Assembly (NCBI GenBank): GCA_947493585.1
Contig: CANLRI010000001.1
Coordinates: 2,046,001 to 2,110,000 of the forward strand
Source of the DNA: an uncultured Planococcus sp.
GTDB lineage: Bacteria; Bacillota; Bacilli; Bacillales_A; Planococcaceae
Reading direction: 5' to 3'
Length of the DNA: 64,000 bases
In this document: in pieces, positions 17,188 through 27,391 of the stretch
Layout of the letters: every line of letters starts with the position of its first letter
Numbering within the stretch: position 1 is the stretch's first letter
Program-made: the position numbers and the translations under genes
Notes under the pieces: generated by a model
The model's input: the letters and a program-made list of their open reading frames with translations, nothing else
Database searches by the model: none
What the model was told of the DNA's origin: nothing

Positions 17188-17664
17188 TTAGAAATTCTCC
17201 ATCGCCTGTGTCGTCAATTTGTTCGACGTCTTCGGCGGTTGTGCCACGATTTTCCCTTCAATGCAAACGGCGCCTTCCTCATCCGTGCCTTCAACACGAA
17301 TTGTCGCCAAATTCCCTCTTACATCTACATCGGTCACTTCCAACAGGAAATCAATGGTAGCGTAATGGTAAACCGGCTTTTTAAAAACCAAATGCTGTTC
17401 ACAAATATACGAACCTGGCCCTGGCATATACTTGGATACCGCTGATGTAACAATGCCCGTCAACATGATGTTTGGAACGACCGGTTTTTCAAAATGGGTC
17501 GTTGATGCAAAATCATGCTGGATATACAAAGGATTTCCATCATTCGTCAAGCCGAGATACAACAGCAAATCCTTATCTTCGACTTTTTCCGTCAACTTCA
17601 ACTTTTCGCCGACTGTAATGTCTTCAATCTTTCTGCCTAATTTGCGTTTTTTCCCGAGCAACAC
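17188..17664 (-). CDS. MaoC-type hotdog dehydratase-like protein
   Basis: Enoyl-CoA hydratase/dehydratase family with a hotdog fold. The protein is about 158 residues; the middle DNPLYIQHDFAS-type block (here DGNPLYIQHDFA) is the usual MaoC D-x4-H active-site motif, and PVVPNIMLTG follows it. The substrate is unknown. I chose GTG at 17664 because GGGGAGGG lies 7 nt before it; an ATG nine codons upstream has a weak AAGGA. The gene lies upstream of phoP in the same direction, but its role is not linked to phosphate by sequence. Confidence 0.8.
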   Translation of the reverse strand: MLLGKKRKLGRKIEDITVGEKLKLTEKVEDKDLLLYLGLTNDGNPLYIQHDFASTTHFEKPVVPNIMLTGIVTSAVSKYMPGPGSYICEQHLVFKKPVYHYATIDFLLEVTDVDVRGNLATIRVEGTDEEGAVCIEGKIVAQPPKTSNKLTTQAMENF

Positions 17665-17783
17665 AGGCGTTCCCTCCCCTAAGTGGTTCATATCCTTATA
17701 GTATCAATTTCATGAGTACAAGTGCAAGTTCGCTTTCATGCCGGCCGCATATATGTCCGAATTCAGCTTCCGTACGTATAAAG

Positions 17784-17813
17784 AAAAAGCCGGGCAGGAA
17801 ATCCCTGCCCGGC
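17784..17813 (-). terminator. Terminator of mdh
   Basis: The hairpin arms are GCCGGGCAGG/CCTGCCCGGC (17789-17813) with a U-run on the minus strand. Confidence 0.92.
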
Positions 17814-17821
17814 TCCGTGTT

Positions 17822-18760
17822 TTACGCTAATACATCCATGACCGCTTTGACTGACGCAGCGGATTTGTTGAGCGCTTGTTTTTCTTCTTCGTTCAATTCG
17901 ATTTCGATGATTTTCTCGATTCCGGATGCACCAAGTACTGCCGGAACGCCCAGGTAAATGCCGTCCATGCCGTATTCTCCTTGAAGATAAGCAATTGAAG
18001 GCAAGACACGTTTTTGGTCCAGCAGAATCGCTTCAGCCATTTCCACTAACGAAGCGGCAGGCGCATAATACGCAGAACCAGTGCCAAGTAGGTTAACGAT
18101 TTCTGCCCCGCCTTTTCGTGTCCGTTCCACAATTTGCTCCAGCCGGTCTTTTGGGATCAGGGTTTCAAGCGGAATGCCGCCTGCAAATGAATAGCGCACA
18201 AGCGGGACCATATCATCTCCGTGACCGCCAAGCACGAATCCGGTAATGTCTTTGACAGACAGATTCAGCTCTTCCGCTACAAAGCTTCGGAAACGCGCCG
18301 AATCCAACACGCCGGATTGGCCGATAACACGTTCTTTGGGGAATCCGGATTCTTTAAAAACAGTATAAGTCATTGCATCGACCGGATTGGTCAGCACCAA
18401 AATAGTCGCATTTGGCGAGTGGGCAACGATTTCTTTCGTGACAGACTTCATGACTTTTTGGTTGGTCTGCACCAGATCGTCCCGGCTCATGCCCGGTTTT
18501 CTGGCCACGCCTGCCGTAATGATGACGAGGTCGGAATCTTTCGTATCTGCGTAATCTGAAGTTCCCGTAATATGGGCATCAAAATTCAATACAGGTGCTG
18601 CTTCCGCCATATCTAGCGCTTTTCCTTTGGCTGGGTTTTCCATTGCGGGAATGTCAACGATGACCACATCTCCCAATTCTTTTTGCGCCAACAGAAATGC
18701 TGTTGTTGCGCCTGTGAATCCAGAACCAATGACCGAAACTTTTTTGCGTTTGAATGTCAT
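17822..18760 (-). CDS. mdh: Malate dehydrogenase (LDH-like, NAD)
   Basis: It oxidises malate to oxaloacetate in the TCA cycle. The protein is 312 residues: Rossmann motif [10 protein letters not shown] (12-21), D36 that selects NAD, substrate arginines R87 and R93 ([10 protein letters not shown]) and catalytic H180 (GGHGDD). The start at 18760 follows AAAGGGGAG; the longer frame is unsupported. It is third in citZ-icd-mdh, but a strong hairpin lies between icd and mdh. Confidence 0.97.
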   Translation of the reverse strand: MTFKRKKVSVIGSGFTGATTAFLLAQKELGDVVIVDIPAMENPAKGKALDMAEAAPVLNFDAHITGTSDYADTKDSDLVIITAGVARKPGMSRDDLVQTNQKVMKSVTKEIVAHSPNATILVLTNPVDAMTYTVFKESGFPKERVIGQSGVLDSARFRSFVAEELNLSVKDITGFVLGGHGDDMVPLVRYSFAGGIPLETLIPKDRLEQIVERTRKGGAEIVNLLGTGSAYYAPAASLVEMAEAILLDQKRVLPSIAYLQGEYGMDGIYLGVPAVLGASGIEKIIEIELNEEEKQALNKSAASVKAVMDVLA

Positions 18761-18792
18761 GAAAAACTCCCCTTTCCGTCGGATGATACAAC

Positions 18793-18818
18793 AAAGAGGA
18801 GGCAAAAGCCTCCTCTTT
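18793..18818 (-). terminator. Intercistronic hairpin between icd and mdh
   Basis: A perfect 11-bp stem AAAGAGGAGGC/GCCTCCTCTTT with a TTTT loop begins a few bases after the icd stop. The downstream tract GTTGT is a poor U-run. It may be a partial terminator that lowers mdh relative to icd, or an mRNA-stabilising stem. Confidence 0.6.
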
Positions 18819-18822
18819 CATT

Positions 18823-20091
18823 TTACATGTTTTTAATTAGTTCATCAGCGAATGCAGATGTTTTCACTTCTGTAGCGCCGTCCATTAGACGAGCGAAGTC
18901 GTAAGTAACAACTTTAGATGCGATTGTTTTCTCCATTGAATCAGAGATCAATTTCGCAGCTTCTGTCCAGCCAAGGTGCTCAAGCATTAAGACACCTGAA
19001 AGGATAACAGAAGAAGGGTTTACTTTATCAAGGCCAGCATATTTCGGAGCCGTACCGTGAGTCGCTTCGAAGATTGCATGTCCTGTATCGTAGTTGATGT
19101 TTGCGCCAGGCGCGATTCCGATTCCGCCTACTTGTGCAGCAAGTGCATCAGAGATGTAATCGCCGTTCAAGTTCATTGTTGCAACAACGTCGAACTCGCT
19201 TGGGCGTGTAAGGATCTGCTGTAGGAAGATATCAGCGATGGAATCTTTAACAAGGATTTTGCCTGAAGCCAAAGCGTCTTCTTGTGCTTTGTTCGCAGCA
19301 TCTGTTCCTTTTTCGTCTTTGATTGCATCGTATTCGTTCCACGTGAAGACTTTGTCGCCGAACTCTTGCTCAGCCACTTCATAGCCCCAGTTTTTGAAAG
19401 CTCCTTCAGTGAACTTCATGATGTTCCCTTTGTGGACTAGCGTTACAGAATCACGGCCTTCAGTCAACGCGTAGTTGATTGCAGCGCGTACCAAACGTTT
19501 TGTTCCTTCTTCAGAAATCGGTTTGATGCCGATACCTGATGATTCAGGGAAGCGGATGTTTTTGACGCCCATTTCGTCAGTAAGGAATGAGATCAATTTC
19601 TTCACTTCGTCGCTGCCGTTAGCGTATTCGATACCAGCGTAGATATCTTCAGTGTTTTCACGGAAGATGACCATGTCAGTGTCTTCAGGACGTTTAACCG
19701 GTGAAGGTACGCCTTCGAAATAACGTACAGGACGCAAGCAAGTGTAAAGGTCAAGCTCCTGGCGAAGTGCCACGTTCAATGAACGGATACCGCCGCCGAT
19801 TGGCGTAGTAAGTGGTCCTTTGATCGCGATCAAGTATTCGCGGATAACATCAAGTGTTTCAGCTGGAAGCCATTCGCCCGTTTCGTCGAAAGCTTTTTGG
19901 CCAGCCAAAACTTCTTTCCAGACGATTGATTTTTCGCCGTTATAAGCTTTGTTTACCGATTCTTCCAATACGCGTGAAGCTGCGTGCCAGATATCCGGTC
20001 CAGTTCCATCACCGATGATGTATGGAATGACTGCATTGTTAGGGACGTTCAAAACGCCATTTTCTACTGAGATTTTTTCGCCGTTCGTCAT
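18823..20091 (-). CDS. icd: Isocitrate dehydrogenase [NADP]
   Basis: It converts isocitrate to 2-oxoglutarate with NADPH formation. The protein is 422 residues, the length of the bacterial homodimeric enzyme. It has the isocitrate-binding serine in PESSGIGIK, the [13 protein letters not shown] block and the NADP-specific [13 protein letters not shown] region with late [14 protein letters not shown]. The start at 20091 (MTNGEKIS) follows AGGAGG. It lies 78 nt after citZ in the same direction. Confidence 0.98.
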   Translation of the reverse strand: MTNGEKISVENGVLNVPNNAVIPYIIGDGTGPDIWHAASRVLEESVNKAYNGEKSIVWKEVLAGQKAFDETGEWLPAETLDVIREYLIAIKGPLTTPIGGGIRSLNVALRQELDLYTCLRPVRYFEGVPSPVKRPEDTDMVIFRENTEDIYAGIEYANGSDEVKKLISFLTDEMGVKNIRFPESSGIGIKPISEEGTKRLVRAAINYALTEGRDSVTLVHKGNIMKFTEGAFKNWGYEVAEQEFGDKVFTWNEYDAIKDEKGTDAANKAQEDALASGKILVKDSIADIFLQQILTRPSEFDVVATMNLNGDYISDALAAQVGGIGIAPGANINYDTGHAIFEATHGTAPKYAGLDKVNPSSVILSGVLMLEHLGWTEAAKLISDSMEKTIASKVVTYDFARLMDGATEVKTSAFADELIKNM

Positions 20092-20121
20092 GTGTAAGTT
20101 CCTCCTGAGTTCAAAGTCATA

Positions 20122-20143
20122 GGGCTGCACATTGTGTCAGCCC
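20122..20143 (-). other. Intercistronic hairpin between citZ and icd
   Basis: The stem GGGCTG/CAGCCC has an inner CAC/GTG pair around a 3-nt loop. It lacks a U-run, so it is more likely an mRNA-processing or stability element than a terminator. Confidence 0.4.
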
Positions 20144-20169
20144 CATCAAATTTTATTGTATTGCCTGAA

Positions 20170-21285
20170 TTAACGTTCTTCAACCGGCACGTAAGTCTGC
20201 ATGCCAGGCCCGATGTATTCCGCACGCGGGCGGATCAAGCGGTTGTTCGAGTATTGCTCCAGGATGTGCGCGAGCCAGCCCGACGCACGGGAGACCGCAA
20301 AGATCGGCGTGAACAAGTCATGCTCGATGTTCAAGGAGTGGTAAACCGAAGCCGAGTAGAAATCGACGTTTGGCGGAAGCGGTTTTTCGCTCGTCACCAA
20401 TTCTTCGATTTTCGCGGACATGTCATACCATTTCGATTCGCCGCGAAGCTCGGTGAGCTTTTTCGACATTTCGCGCAAATGCTTCGCACGCGGGTCGCCT
20501 TGGCGGTAGACACGGTGGCCGAAGCCCATGATTTTCTCTTTGTTTGCGAGTTTTTCCTTGATGACCGGCTCGACATTATCAACCGACCCGATTTCTGTCA
20601 GCATCTTCATGACTTGCTCGTTGGCGCCGCCATGTAGCGGACCTTTCAAAGCGCCAATCGCTGCCGTCACGCCGGAATAGACGTCCGACAAGGTCGCGAC
20701 CGCAACACGTGCTGTGAACGTGGATGCGTTCAATTCGTGGTCAGCGTGAAGCACAAGCGCTTTGTTGAACGCTTCGACTTCGATGTCTTTTGGCTCTTCG
20801 CCAGACAGCATATACAGGAAGTTCGCCGCGAAGCTGTAATCCGTTTTCGGCTGGATCGGTTCTTTGCCGGCGCGGATGCGGCCGAATGCCGTCACGAGCG
20901 TCGAGATCTTCGCCTGGATTTTGATGGCTTTGCGGTAGTTGGCTGCATCTTCCATCACTTCTGCTTCTTCGTCGAAGAGGCCGAGCATGGAGACGGCTGT
21001 ACGCAGTGCCGCCATTGGGTGGACATGCTTGATGTCGTATGTCTTGAAATGGTCAAGTACCGCTTGCGGTACGGCCATGTTGTCGGCAAGCTGCTGTTTC
21101 AGCTCTGCCAGTTCGTCTGCTTTTGGCAAACGCTGATGCCACAAGAGGTAGATCACTTCTTCGAAGCTGGCGTTGTCCGCCAGATCGTCGATATTGTAGC
21201 CGACGTATGTAAGGGTATCATCGATGATCGAACTGATCGCCGATTGTGTTGCGACTACACCTTCTAAACCTTTTGATGATGTCAT
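20170..21285 (-). CDS. citZ: Citrate synthase
   Basis: It condenses oxaloacetate and acetyl-CoA. The protein is 371 residues, matching the short Gram-positive type II enzymes. The catalytic histidines and the oxaloacetate-binding motif are visible in GPLHGGANE and GFGHRVY, with LHADHELNASTF upstream. The start is preceded by AGAAGGAGAG. First gene of citZ-icd-mdh, with a clear sigma-A promoter and an adjacent cre-like site. Confidence 0.98.
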   Translation of the reverse strand: MTSSKGLEGVVATQSAISSIIDDTLTYVGYNIDDLADNASFEEVIYLLWHQRLPKADELAELKQQLADNMAVPQAVLDHFKTYDIKHVHPMAALRTAVSMLGLFDEEAEVMEDAANYRKAIKIQAKISTLVTAFGRIRAGKEPIQPKTDYSFAANFLYMLSGEEPKDIEVEAFNKALVLHADHELNASTFTARVAVATLSDVYSGVTAAIGALKGPLHGGANEQVMKMLTEIGSVDNVEPVIKEKLANKEKIMGFGHRVYRQGDPRAKHLREMSKKLTELRGESKWYDMSAKIEELVTSEKPLPPNVDFYSASVYHSLNIEHDLFTPIFAVSRASGWLAHILEQYSNNRLIRPRAEYIGPGMQTYVPVEER

Positions 21286-21388
21286 GTAAATCTCTCCTTC
21301 TACATTCTACTTCATCATTCCAAAAAAAAAGACAGAATAATGAGCCATCTGCTTTCATGCACTTTTCCGTAAATGGACTTACCTAGTC

Positions 21389-21431
21389 ATTATAATCAAC
21401 TTTGTATAATTTGTGAATGAAAACGCTTGGT
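21389..21431 (-). promoter_or_regulatory. citZ promoter with adjoining cre-like site
   Basis: The -35 is TTCACA (21412-21417) and the -10 is TATAAT (21389-21394), with a 17-nt spacer. Directly upstream of the -35 lies TGAAAACGCTTGGT (plus-strand reading, 21418-21431), which departs from the CcpA cre consensus TGNAARCGNWWNCA at two positions. This predicts carbon catabolite control of the TCA entry enzymes. Confidence 0.6.
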
Positions 21432-21472
21432 AAAATTTAAAAACGATCGCCTGATGATGAATGAACCCGGAA

Positions 21473-21859
21473 TTATCCTACGATAATCCGGGTATTTTTC
21501 ATCTTCTTCTGAAGCATACGATAAACGAGCGGCTTATAGAGCTTCTGGGTCGGTGTGAACAATAAGCTGAACCCGATTGCATCTGAAATAAATCCAGGCG
21601 TCAGCAGCATCACACCTCCGACTAAAATAAAAGCTGCGCCAATTAGGCGCTCGCCAGGCGGCTGCATCTGGTTCATGCTCGATTGGATATCACGGATCGC
21701 TTTCAGCCCTTGGCGTTTTGCCAAGAAAGCCCCGAGCAATCCAGTCGCCACAATCAAGGCGAGTGTCCAGAAGAACCCGATCTGCCCGCCTGCCCAGATC
21801 AAAATCGCAAGCTCAAGAGTCGGTACGATCACCAATGCCAAAAAGATCCACTTCATCAT
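21473..21859 (-). CDS. fxsA: FxsA family membrane protein
   Basis: A small membrane protein of 128 residues. Hydrophobic segments cover about 4-22, 28-48 and 75-100; the motif LLGAFLAKRQGL matches FxsA, called YtwI in B. subtilis. In E. coli FxsA overexpression relieves phage T7 exclusion by the F plasmid; its normal role is unknown. I chose the first ATG (21859), 10 nt after GGAGG; a TTG two codons earlier is possible. It follows pyk by 28 nt and may be co-transcribed. Confidence 0.85.
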   Translation of the reverse strand: MMKWIFLALVIVPTLELAILIWAGGQIGFFWTLALIVATGLLGAFLAKRQGLKAIRDIQSSMNQMQPPGERLIGAAFILVGGVMLLTPGFISDAIGFSLLFTPTQKLYKPLVYRMLQKKMKNTRIIVG

Positions 21860-21887
21860 AGTCAATCGACCTCCAAACTTTCTTTAC

Positions 21888-23645
21888 TTATACGCTTGCA
21901 TGACCGTGATAAATGACGCCTGCATCTGCATCGATCGTGATATCCTGGCCGGATTCCACTTTCGTCACTGCATCTTTGACACCGACGATTACCGGAATTC
22001 CAAGGCTCAATCCTACGACTGCAGCATGGCTCGTCAATCCGCCTTCTTCTGTTACGATGCCGGCGCAATTATTGATGGCGTCCATCATGTCGCGGTCAGT
22101 TCCGTAAGTTACGATGATTTTGCCTTCAGTATCCATAGCTAACGCTTCTTCAGCATTGCGCACCACTACTGCTTCGCCGAAGCCAACGCTCTTGCCGATT
22201 CCTTGCCCTTTTGCCAAGATGTCGCCGATGACGCGGAGCTTCATCAAGTTGGTCGTTCCTGCTTCACCAACTGGTACGCCTGCTGTGATGATCACGAGGT
22301 CTCCGTGTTTGATCAAGCCGTGCTTCAATGCTTCTACCACTGCAACATCGAGCATTTCATCTGTTGATTCAACACGTGTTCCGACAATCGGCTGAACTCC
22401 CCAGATCAAAGTCAATTTGCGTGCAGTCCGTGCAGTGGATGTTACTGCGATGACCGGTGAACCTGGACGGTATTTAGAAATCATTTTCGCCGTATGACCG
22501 CTTTCGGTCGGTGCCAAAATTGCTTGCACGCGCAAGTTAAGCGCCGTGTACGCAACTGCCTGGCCGATTGCTTCTGTCATATTCGATTCTTTTTCTTTGC
22601 GGCGATTGGAAACGATTTGCTTGTGGTTAAGTGCAGCTTCCGTTGTCTCTGCAATGCGATGCATCGTTTCGACTGACTCTACCGGGTAAAGTCCTGCTGC
22701 CGTTTCGCCTGACAGCATGATTGCATCTGTGCCATCAAAGATCGCGTTCGCAACATCGCTCGCTTCAGCACGCGTTGGGCGCGGATTGCGCTGCATGGAA
22801 TCCAGCATTTGAGTAGCCGTGATAACCGGCTTCCCTGCGCTATTGCATTTATTGATCATCGATTTTTGCACGATCGGCACTTCTTCTGCAGGAATCTCTA
22901 CTCCAAGGTCGCCACGGGCAACCATCAAACCGTCTGACACCATGATGATTTCATCTAAGTTATCGACGCCTTCTTGGTTTTCGATTTTCGGAATGATCTG
23001 GATGTGGGATCCACCATTTTTTTCCAACAAGCTGCGAATCTCCATGACATCTGAACGTCTGCGGACAAATGATGCAGCGACAAAGTCAACATCCTGTTCA
23101 ATGCCGAACAATAGATCTGCCGCGTCTTTTTCAGTGATGCCCGGCAATTGAACGGATACGCCTGGAACATTGACACCTTTTTTCGTTTTCAAGGTACCGG
23201 CATTTTCAACGATTGTATGGATGTGGCCGCGTTCTTTTTCAATGCTCGTGACGCGCAATTCGATCAAGCCATCATCCAGCAAAATCGTAGAGCCTTCGTG
23301 TACATCTTCAATCAACTTATCGTATGTGATCGAAAACATTTCTTTAGTGCCCAGTACCTCTGTCATGGAAATCGTGATTGCCTGGTTAGTTTCGAGTTCG
23401 ATGGAATCATTTTCCATTTTATGAGTTCTGATTTCCGGACCTTTTGTATCCAAAAGAATCCCCACTGTAATGCCGGTCTTCTCTGAAGCTTCGCGGATGC
23501 GTTTGATGCGCAAGGCATGCTCATCGTGGTCGCCGTGCGAGAAGTTCAGGCGAGCGACGTTCATACCCGCTTTCATCAATTGTTCTAATACTTCCGGTGA
23601 TTCACTTGCCGGCCCGATTGTGCAGACGATTTTCGTTTTTCTCAA
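21888..23645 (-). CDS. pyk: Pyruvate kinase with C-terminal PEP-utiliser-like domain
   Basis: Final step of glycolysis, phosphoenolpyruvate plus ADP to pyruvate plus ATP. The protein is 585 residues. The barrel core has [18 protein letters not shown] and [13 protein letters not shown]; the allosteric C domain follows. The extra C-terminal domain (about 475-585) has [15 protein letters not shown], which resembles the phospho-His domain of PEP-using enzymes and is typical of Bacillus and Geobacillus. Family alignment puts the start at TTG 23645 ([14 protein letters not shown]), 8 nt after GGAG; the GTG three codons earlier overlaps the Shine-Dalgarno. Confidence 0.97.
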   Translation of the reverse strand: MRKTKIVCTIGPASESPEVLEQLMKAGMNVARLNFSHGDHDEHALRIKRIREASEKTGITVGILLDTKGPEIRTHKMENDSIELETNQAITISMTEVLGTKEMFSITYDKLIEDVHEGSTILLDDGLIELRVTSIEKERGHIHTIVENAGTLKTKKGVNVPGVSVQLPGITEKDAADLLFGIEQDVDFVAASFVRRRSDVMEIRSLLEKNGGSHIQIIPKIENQEGVDNLDEIIMVSDGLMVARGDLGVEIPAEEVPIVQKSMINKCNSAGKPVITATQMLDSMQRNPRPTRAEASDVANAIFDGTDAIMLSGETAAGLYPVESVETMHRIAETTEAALNHKQIVSNRRKEKESNMTEAIGQAVAYTALNLRVQAILAPTESGHTAKMISKYRPGSPVIAVTSTARTARKLTLIWGVQPIVGTRVESTDEMLDVAVVEALKHGLIKHGDLVIITAGVPVGEAGTTNLMKLRVIGDILAKGQGIGKSVGFGEAVVVRNAEEALAMDTEGKIIVTYGTDRDMMDAINNCAGIVTEEGGLTSHAAVVGLSLGIPVIVGVKDAVTKVESGQDITIDADAGVIYHGHASV

Positions 23646-23667
23646 TAGACTCACTCCAATTAACTGT

Positions 23668-24657
<990 letters not shown>

Positions 24658-24663
24658 TTATTC

Positions 24664-24692
24664 ACCTTACCACGCAAGGCCTGTGATGTCAG
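24664..24692 (-). promoter_or_regulatory. Sigma-A promoter of pfkA-pyk
   Basis: The -35 is CTGACA (24687-24692) and the -10 is TAAGGT (24664-24669), with a 17-nt spacer and TGG just before the -10. Confidence 0.6.
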
Positions 24693-24730
24693 TCCATAAC
24701 TTCTGTTTGGTCTGCGTTTTTTATCGAATT

Positions 24731-24762
24731 GCAAAAAATAAAAAGACCGCTTTACGCGGCCT
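24731..24762 (-). terminator. Terminator of accA
   Basis: The hairpin GGCCGCG-TAAA-CGCGGTC type (24741-24762) is followed by a U-rich tract on the minus strand. Confidence 0.85.
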
Positions 24763-24767
24763 GATTT

Positions 24768-25733
24768 TTATTCTGTAAAAACACCGATTGATCTGAATTT
24801 CTCATAGCGCTGGGAAATCAGCTGCTCTGCACTTAAGCCTTCCAATTCTTTCAGCGAATAGCGGATTGCGCCGCTGATCAATTGCGCTTGACGGGCGGTA
24901 TCATGATGCGCACCGCCGCGTACTTCGGGAATCATATGCTCGATGATGCCCATTTCCAATAAGTCGGGTGCCGTAATTTTCATCGCTTCTGCTGCCGTTT
25001 TCGCCAGTGCCGCATCTTTCCAAAGAATCGATGCCGCTCCTTCAGGCGAAATGACCGAGAAAGTCGAGTTTTCAAGCATTAGGATCTGGTTGCCGACGCC
25101 AAGCGCGAGCGCGCCGCCGCTTCCGCCTTCACCGATGACGATTGACAGCACCGGCACTTCAAGACCGGCCATTTCCACAAGATTGCGCGCAATGGCTTCG
25201 CTTTGACCGCGTTCTTCTGCAGCTCTTCCCGGATATGCGCCTTTTGTATCGATCAAACAAATGACTGGGCGGCCAAATTTCTCTGCCTGTTTCATCAAAC
25301 GCAATGCTTTCCGATAACCTTCAGGATGCGGCATACCGAAATTGCGCCGAACGTTCTCTTTCGTATCCTTGCCGCGCTGATGGCCGATGATTGTCACGGG
25401 CTGCCCTTCAAAACTCCCAATGCCTCCAATGATCGCCTCATCGTCTCCATAAACGCGGTCTCCGTGCAATTCAATGAAATCCTTGAACACGAGCGGCAAA
25501 TAATCCAAAGTTGTCGGGCGTTCCGGATGGCGCGCCACTTGAACGCGGTCCCACGGTTTCATGTTTTCATATATTTCTTCTTCAAGCTTGGCAAAACGCT
25601 CTTCCAATGAAGTGATTTCCGAACTGAGATCGACATCCGCCGTTTTGGTGTATTCCTTCAATTCGGAAATCTTTTTTCTCAGTTCAATCAAAGGTTCTTC
25701 AAACGCCATCGTCTTCATTTTCTTTTTAGGCAT
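24768..25733 (-). CDS. accA: Acetyl-CoA carboxylase carboxyltransferase subunit alpha
   Basis: With AccD it transfers the carboxyl group from biotin to acetyl-CoA, giving malonyl-CoA. The protein is 321 residues, with an N-terminal helical part (about 1-60) and the crotonase-like core carrying [15 protein letters not shown] and [13 protein letters not shown]. Its start overlaps the accD 3' end by 8 nt, so the subunits are translationally coupled. accBC is not in the window. Confidence 0.97.
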   Translation of the reverse strand: MPKKKMKTMAFEEPLIELRKKISELKEYTKTADVDLSSEITSLEERFAKLEEEIYENMKPWDRVQVARHPERPTTLDYLPLVFKDFIELHGDRVYGDDEAIIGGIGSFEGQPVTIIGHQRGKDTKENVRRNFGMPHPEGYRKALRLMKQAEKFGRPVICLIDTKGAYPGRAAEERGQSEAIARNLVEMAGLEVPVLSIVIGEGGSGGALALGVGNQILMLENSTFSVISPEGAASILWKDAALAKTAAEAMKITAPDLLEMGIIEHMIPEVRGGAHHDTARQAQLISGAIRYSLKELEGLSAEQLISQRYEKFRSIGVFTE

Positions 25734-26598
25734 GGGATCCAGCCCCTTTCACATGCAATTGCACAATCGTCGACAGCGTCTCGCGCATCTTAGAGCGGTG
25801 CACGACCGCATCAAGCTGGCCATGGTCTAGCAAAAACTCTGCCGTTTGGAAGTCTTCCGGCAATTTTTCGCGCACCGTCTGTTCGATGACGCGGCGCCCC
25901 GCAAAGCCGATCAATGCTTTTGGTTCTGCCAAGTTGATGTCGCCAACAGAAGCAAAGCTTGCAGATACGCCGCCAGTCGTCGGATGCGTCAAGATGGAGA
26001 CAAACAATAAACCTTCATTCGCATGGCGTTTTAACGCGACACTTGTTTTCGCCATTTGCATGAGTGACAGTACTCCTTCTTGCATACGCGCTCCACCGCT
26101 TGCTGTAAAGATCAAAAACGGCACTTTCAATTTAGTAGCCAACTCGACAGCGCGCGTGATTTTTTCACCGACTACCGAGCCCATTGAGCCCATACGGAAA
26201 TGTGAATCCATGACAGCCACAACCACTTGCTGGCCTTTGATCGAACCGGTCCCTGTGAGCACCGCTTCGTTCAATCCAGTTTTTTCACTATCGGCCTGGA
26301 CTTTTTCGCTATAGCCCGGAAAGTTCAACGGGTTTTCAGATTTCAAATGATCGTCTACCGAATCAAAGCTTGAATCATCCAGCAGGTGAACAATCCGCTC
26401 ATGTGCCGTCATTTTGAAATGATGGTCGCATTTCGGGCATACTTTGCCCAAGTTCTCCAATTCTTTCGTCAAAGTGATGTGCTTGCAATTCGGGCATTTC
26501 GTCATCAAGCCTTCTGGCACATCTTTTGCCGCTTTGGAAGGGATCGTCGCTTCTTTTTCATCTCGTTTTCGTTTAAATATATCGCGTATCATTGCCAT
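25726..26598 (-). CDS. accD: Acetyl-CoA carboxylase carboxyltransferase subunit beta
   Basis: Partner of AccA. The protein is 290 residues. The N-terminal zinc ribbon has CPNC (35-38 region) and CPKC, and the crotonase-like core has [11 protein letters not shown] and [13 protein letters not shown]. Preceded by AAAGGAGAG. Its first codons overlap the 3' end of the upstream GntR-family regulator by 10 nt, which ties the regulator and accDA into one transcript. Confidence 0.97.
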   Translation of the reverse strand: MAMIRDIFKRKRDEKEATIPSKAAKDVPEGLMTKCPNCKHITLTKELENLGKVCPKCDHHFKMTAHERIVHLLDDSSFDSVDDHLKSENPLNFPGYSEKVQADSEKTGLNEAVLTGTGSIKGQQVVVAVMDSHFRMGSMGSVVGEKITRAVELATKLKVPFLIFTASGGARMQEGVLSLMQMAKTSVALKRHANEGLLFVSILTHPTTGGVSASFASVGDINLAEPKALIGFAGRRVIEQTVREKLPEDFQTAEFLLDHGQLDAVVHRSKMRETLSTIVQLHVKGAGSHA

Positions 26599-27230
26599 TG
26601 TTCATTCTCTCCTTTGATTAAGACGCTGCTCCAGGCTTTAAAATCCCGGATGGCCGTTTCAGCATCCTGCTGCTCAATCGCCTGCAGGATATTTTTCAGC
26701 AAGGGCCTCTCTTCCGGCATAACTTCGCCATCATAAGGGTTGCCCCCATATTGTTTTAATAGGAACCAAATTTTCAGTGACAAGCGGTTGCCGGACAGCA
26801 CCATCAATTCACGGACAAAGTCTTCCCTTATGAATTCATGCCCACCTAGCCGATCGCGTAAACTTTCCCATACCGGAAGTTTGGACGCATCACTTGCGCA
26901 GATGGCCTGGATTGCCGCAGTTTCGTGTATACACATTGTCTCCCGCACATCTTCCAAGGTTTTGTTATCTTGCAGAATAAAGGTCGCCAGCAATTCGACA
27001 AGCCGGTGTTTTCTTGGGTCTGCTAAAAATGTCCCTTCCCCTCGCCGGGTTTCGATAAGCCCTAGCAGTTCCAGGCTCCTGAGCGCCTCGCGGATCGTCG
27101 AACGCCCGACCGCCAGCTTTTCAGCCAGCTCCCTTTCTGAAGGGATCCGGTCGCCCGGAAGTATGTTCTGTTCCCGAATCATATCCCGCATTTCACTTAC
27201 AATATTTAAATAGCGTTTAGGCTGATTCAT
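26589..27230 (-). CDS. GntR/FadR-family transcriptional regulator upstream of accDA
   Basis: A 213-residue regulator. The N-terminal winged helix is typical GntR ([29 protein letters not shown] split around residues 25-55, with RRGEGTFL as the wing), and the C-terminal FCD-like helical domain is short. The usual metal-binding His in the FH motif is replaced (REDFVRELM), so it may bind an acyl ligand without metal. The start at 27230 follows AAGGAG. It overlaps accD, and a perfect FadR-type palindrome lies 31 nt upstream, which argues for autoregulation and control of accDA. The ligand is unknown; the sequence does not show a fatty-acid link beyond position. Confidence 0.85.
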   Translation of the reverse strand: MNQPKRYLNIVSEMRDMIREQNILPGDRIPSERELAEKLAVGRSTIREALRSLELLGLIETRRGEGTFLADPRKHRLVELLATFILQDNKTLEDVRETMCIHETAAIQAICASDASKLPVWESLRDRLGGHEFIREDFVRELMVLSGNRLSLKIWFLLKQYGGNPYDGEVMPEERPLLKNILQAIEQQDAETAIRDFKAWSSVLIKGENEQWQ

Positions 27231-27260
27231 GAAAACTCCTTCTGTTTCCATTTTTTTGAA

Positions 27261-27275
27261 AGTGGTCTGACCACT
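27261..27275. promoter_or_regulatory. Palindromic operator of the GntR-accD-accA operon
   Basis: AGTGGTC-T-GACCACT is a perfect 7-bp inverted repeat and contains TGGT-N3-ACCA, the core recognised by FadR-subfamily GntR proteins (TNGTNNNACNA). It lies between the expected promoter region and the regulator's Shine-Dalgarno, so binding should block transcription. Confidence 0.75.
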
Positions 27276-27314
27276 AATCCTTCTATACCTTACAAAAAAT
27301 TTCGGCTGCCGTAA

Positions 27315-27348
27315 AGAAAAAACTGCATTTCTTTTTAAGAAATGCAGT
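27315..27348 (-). terminator. Terminator of dnaE
   Basis: A 12-bp hairpin with arms ACTGCATTTCTT/AAGAAATGCAGT is followed by TTTTTTC on the minus strand. Confidence 0.92.
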
Positions 27349-27391
27349 CCTTTGTCGATTCTCTTATATGGATCTGGATCATTTTGTTCCT

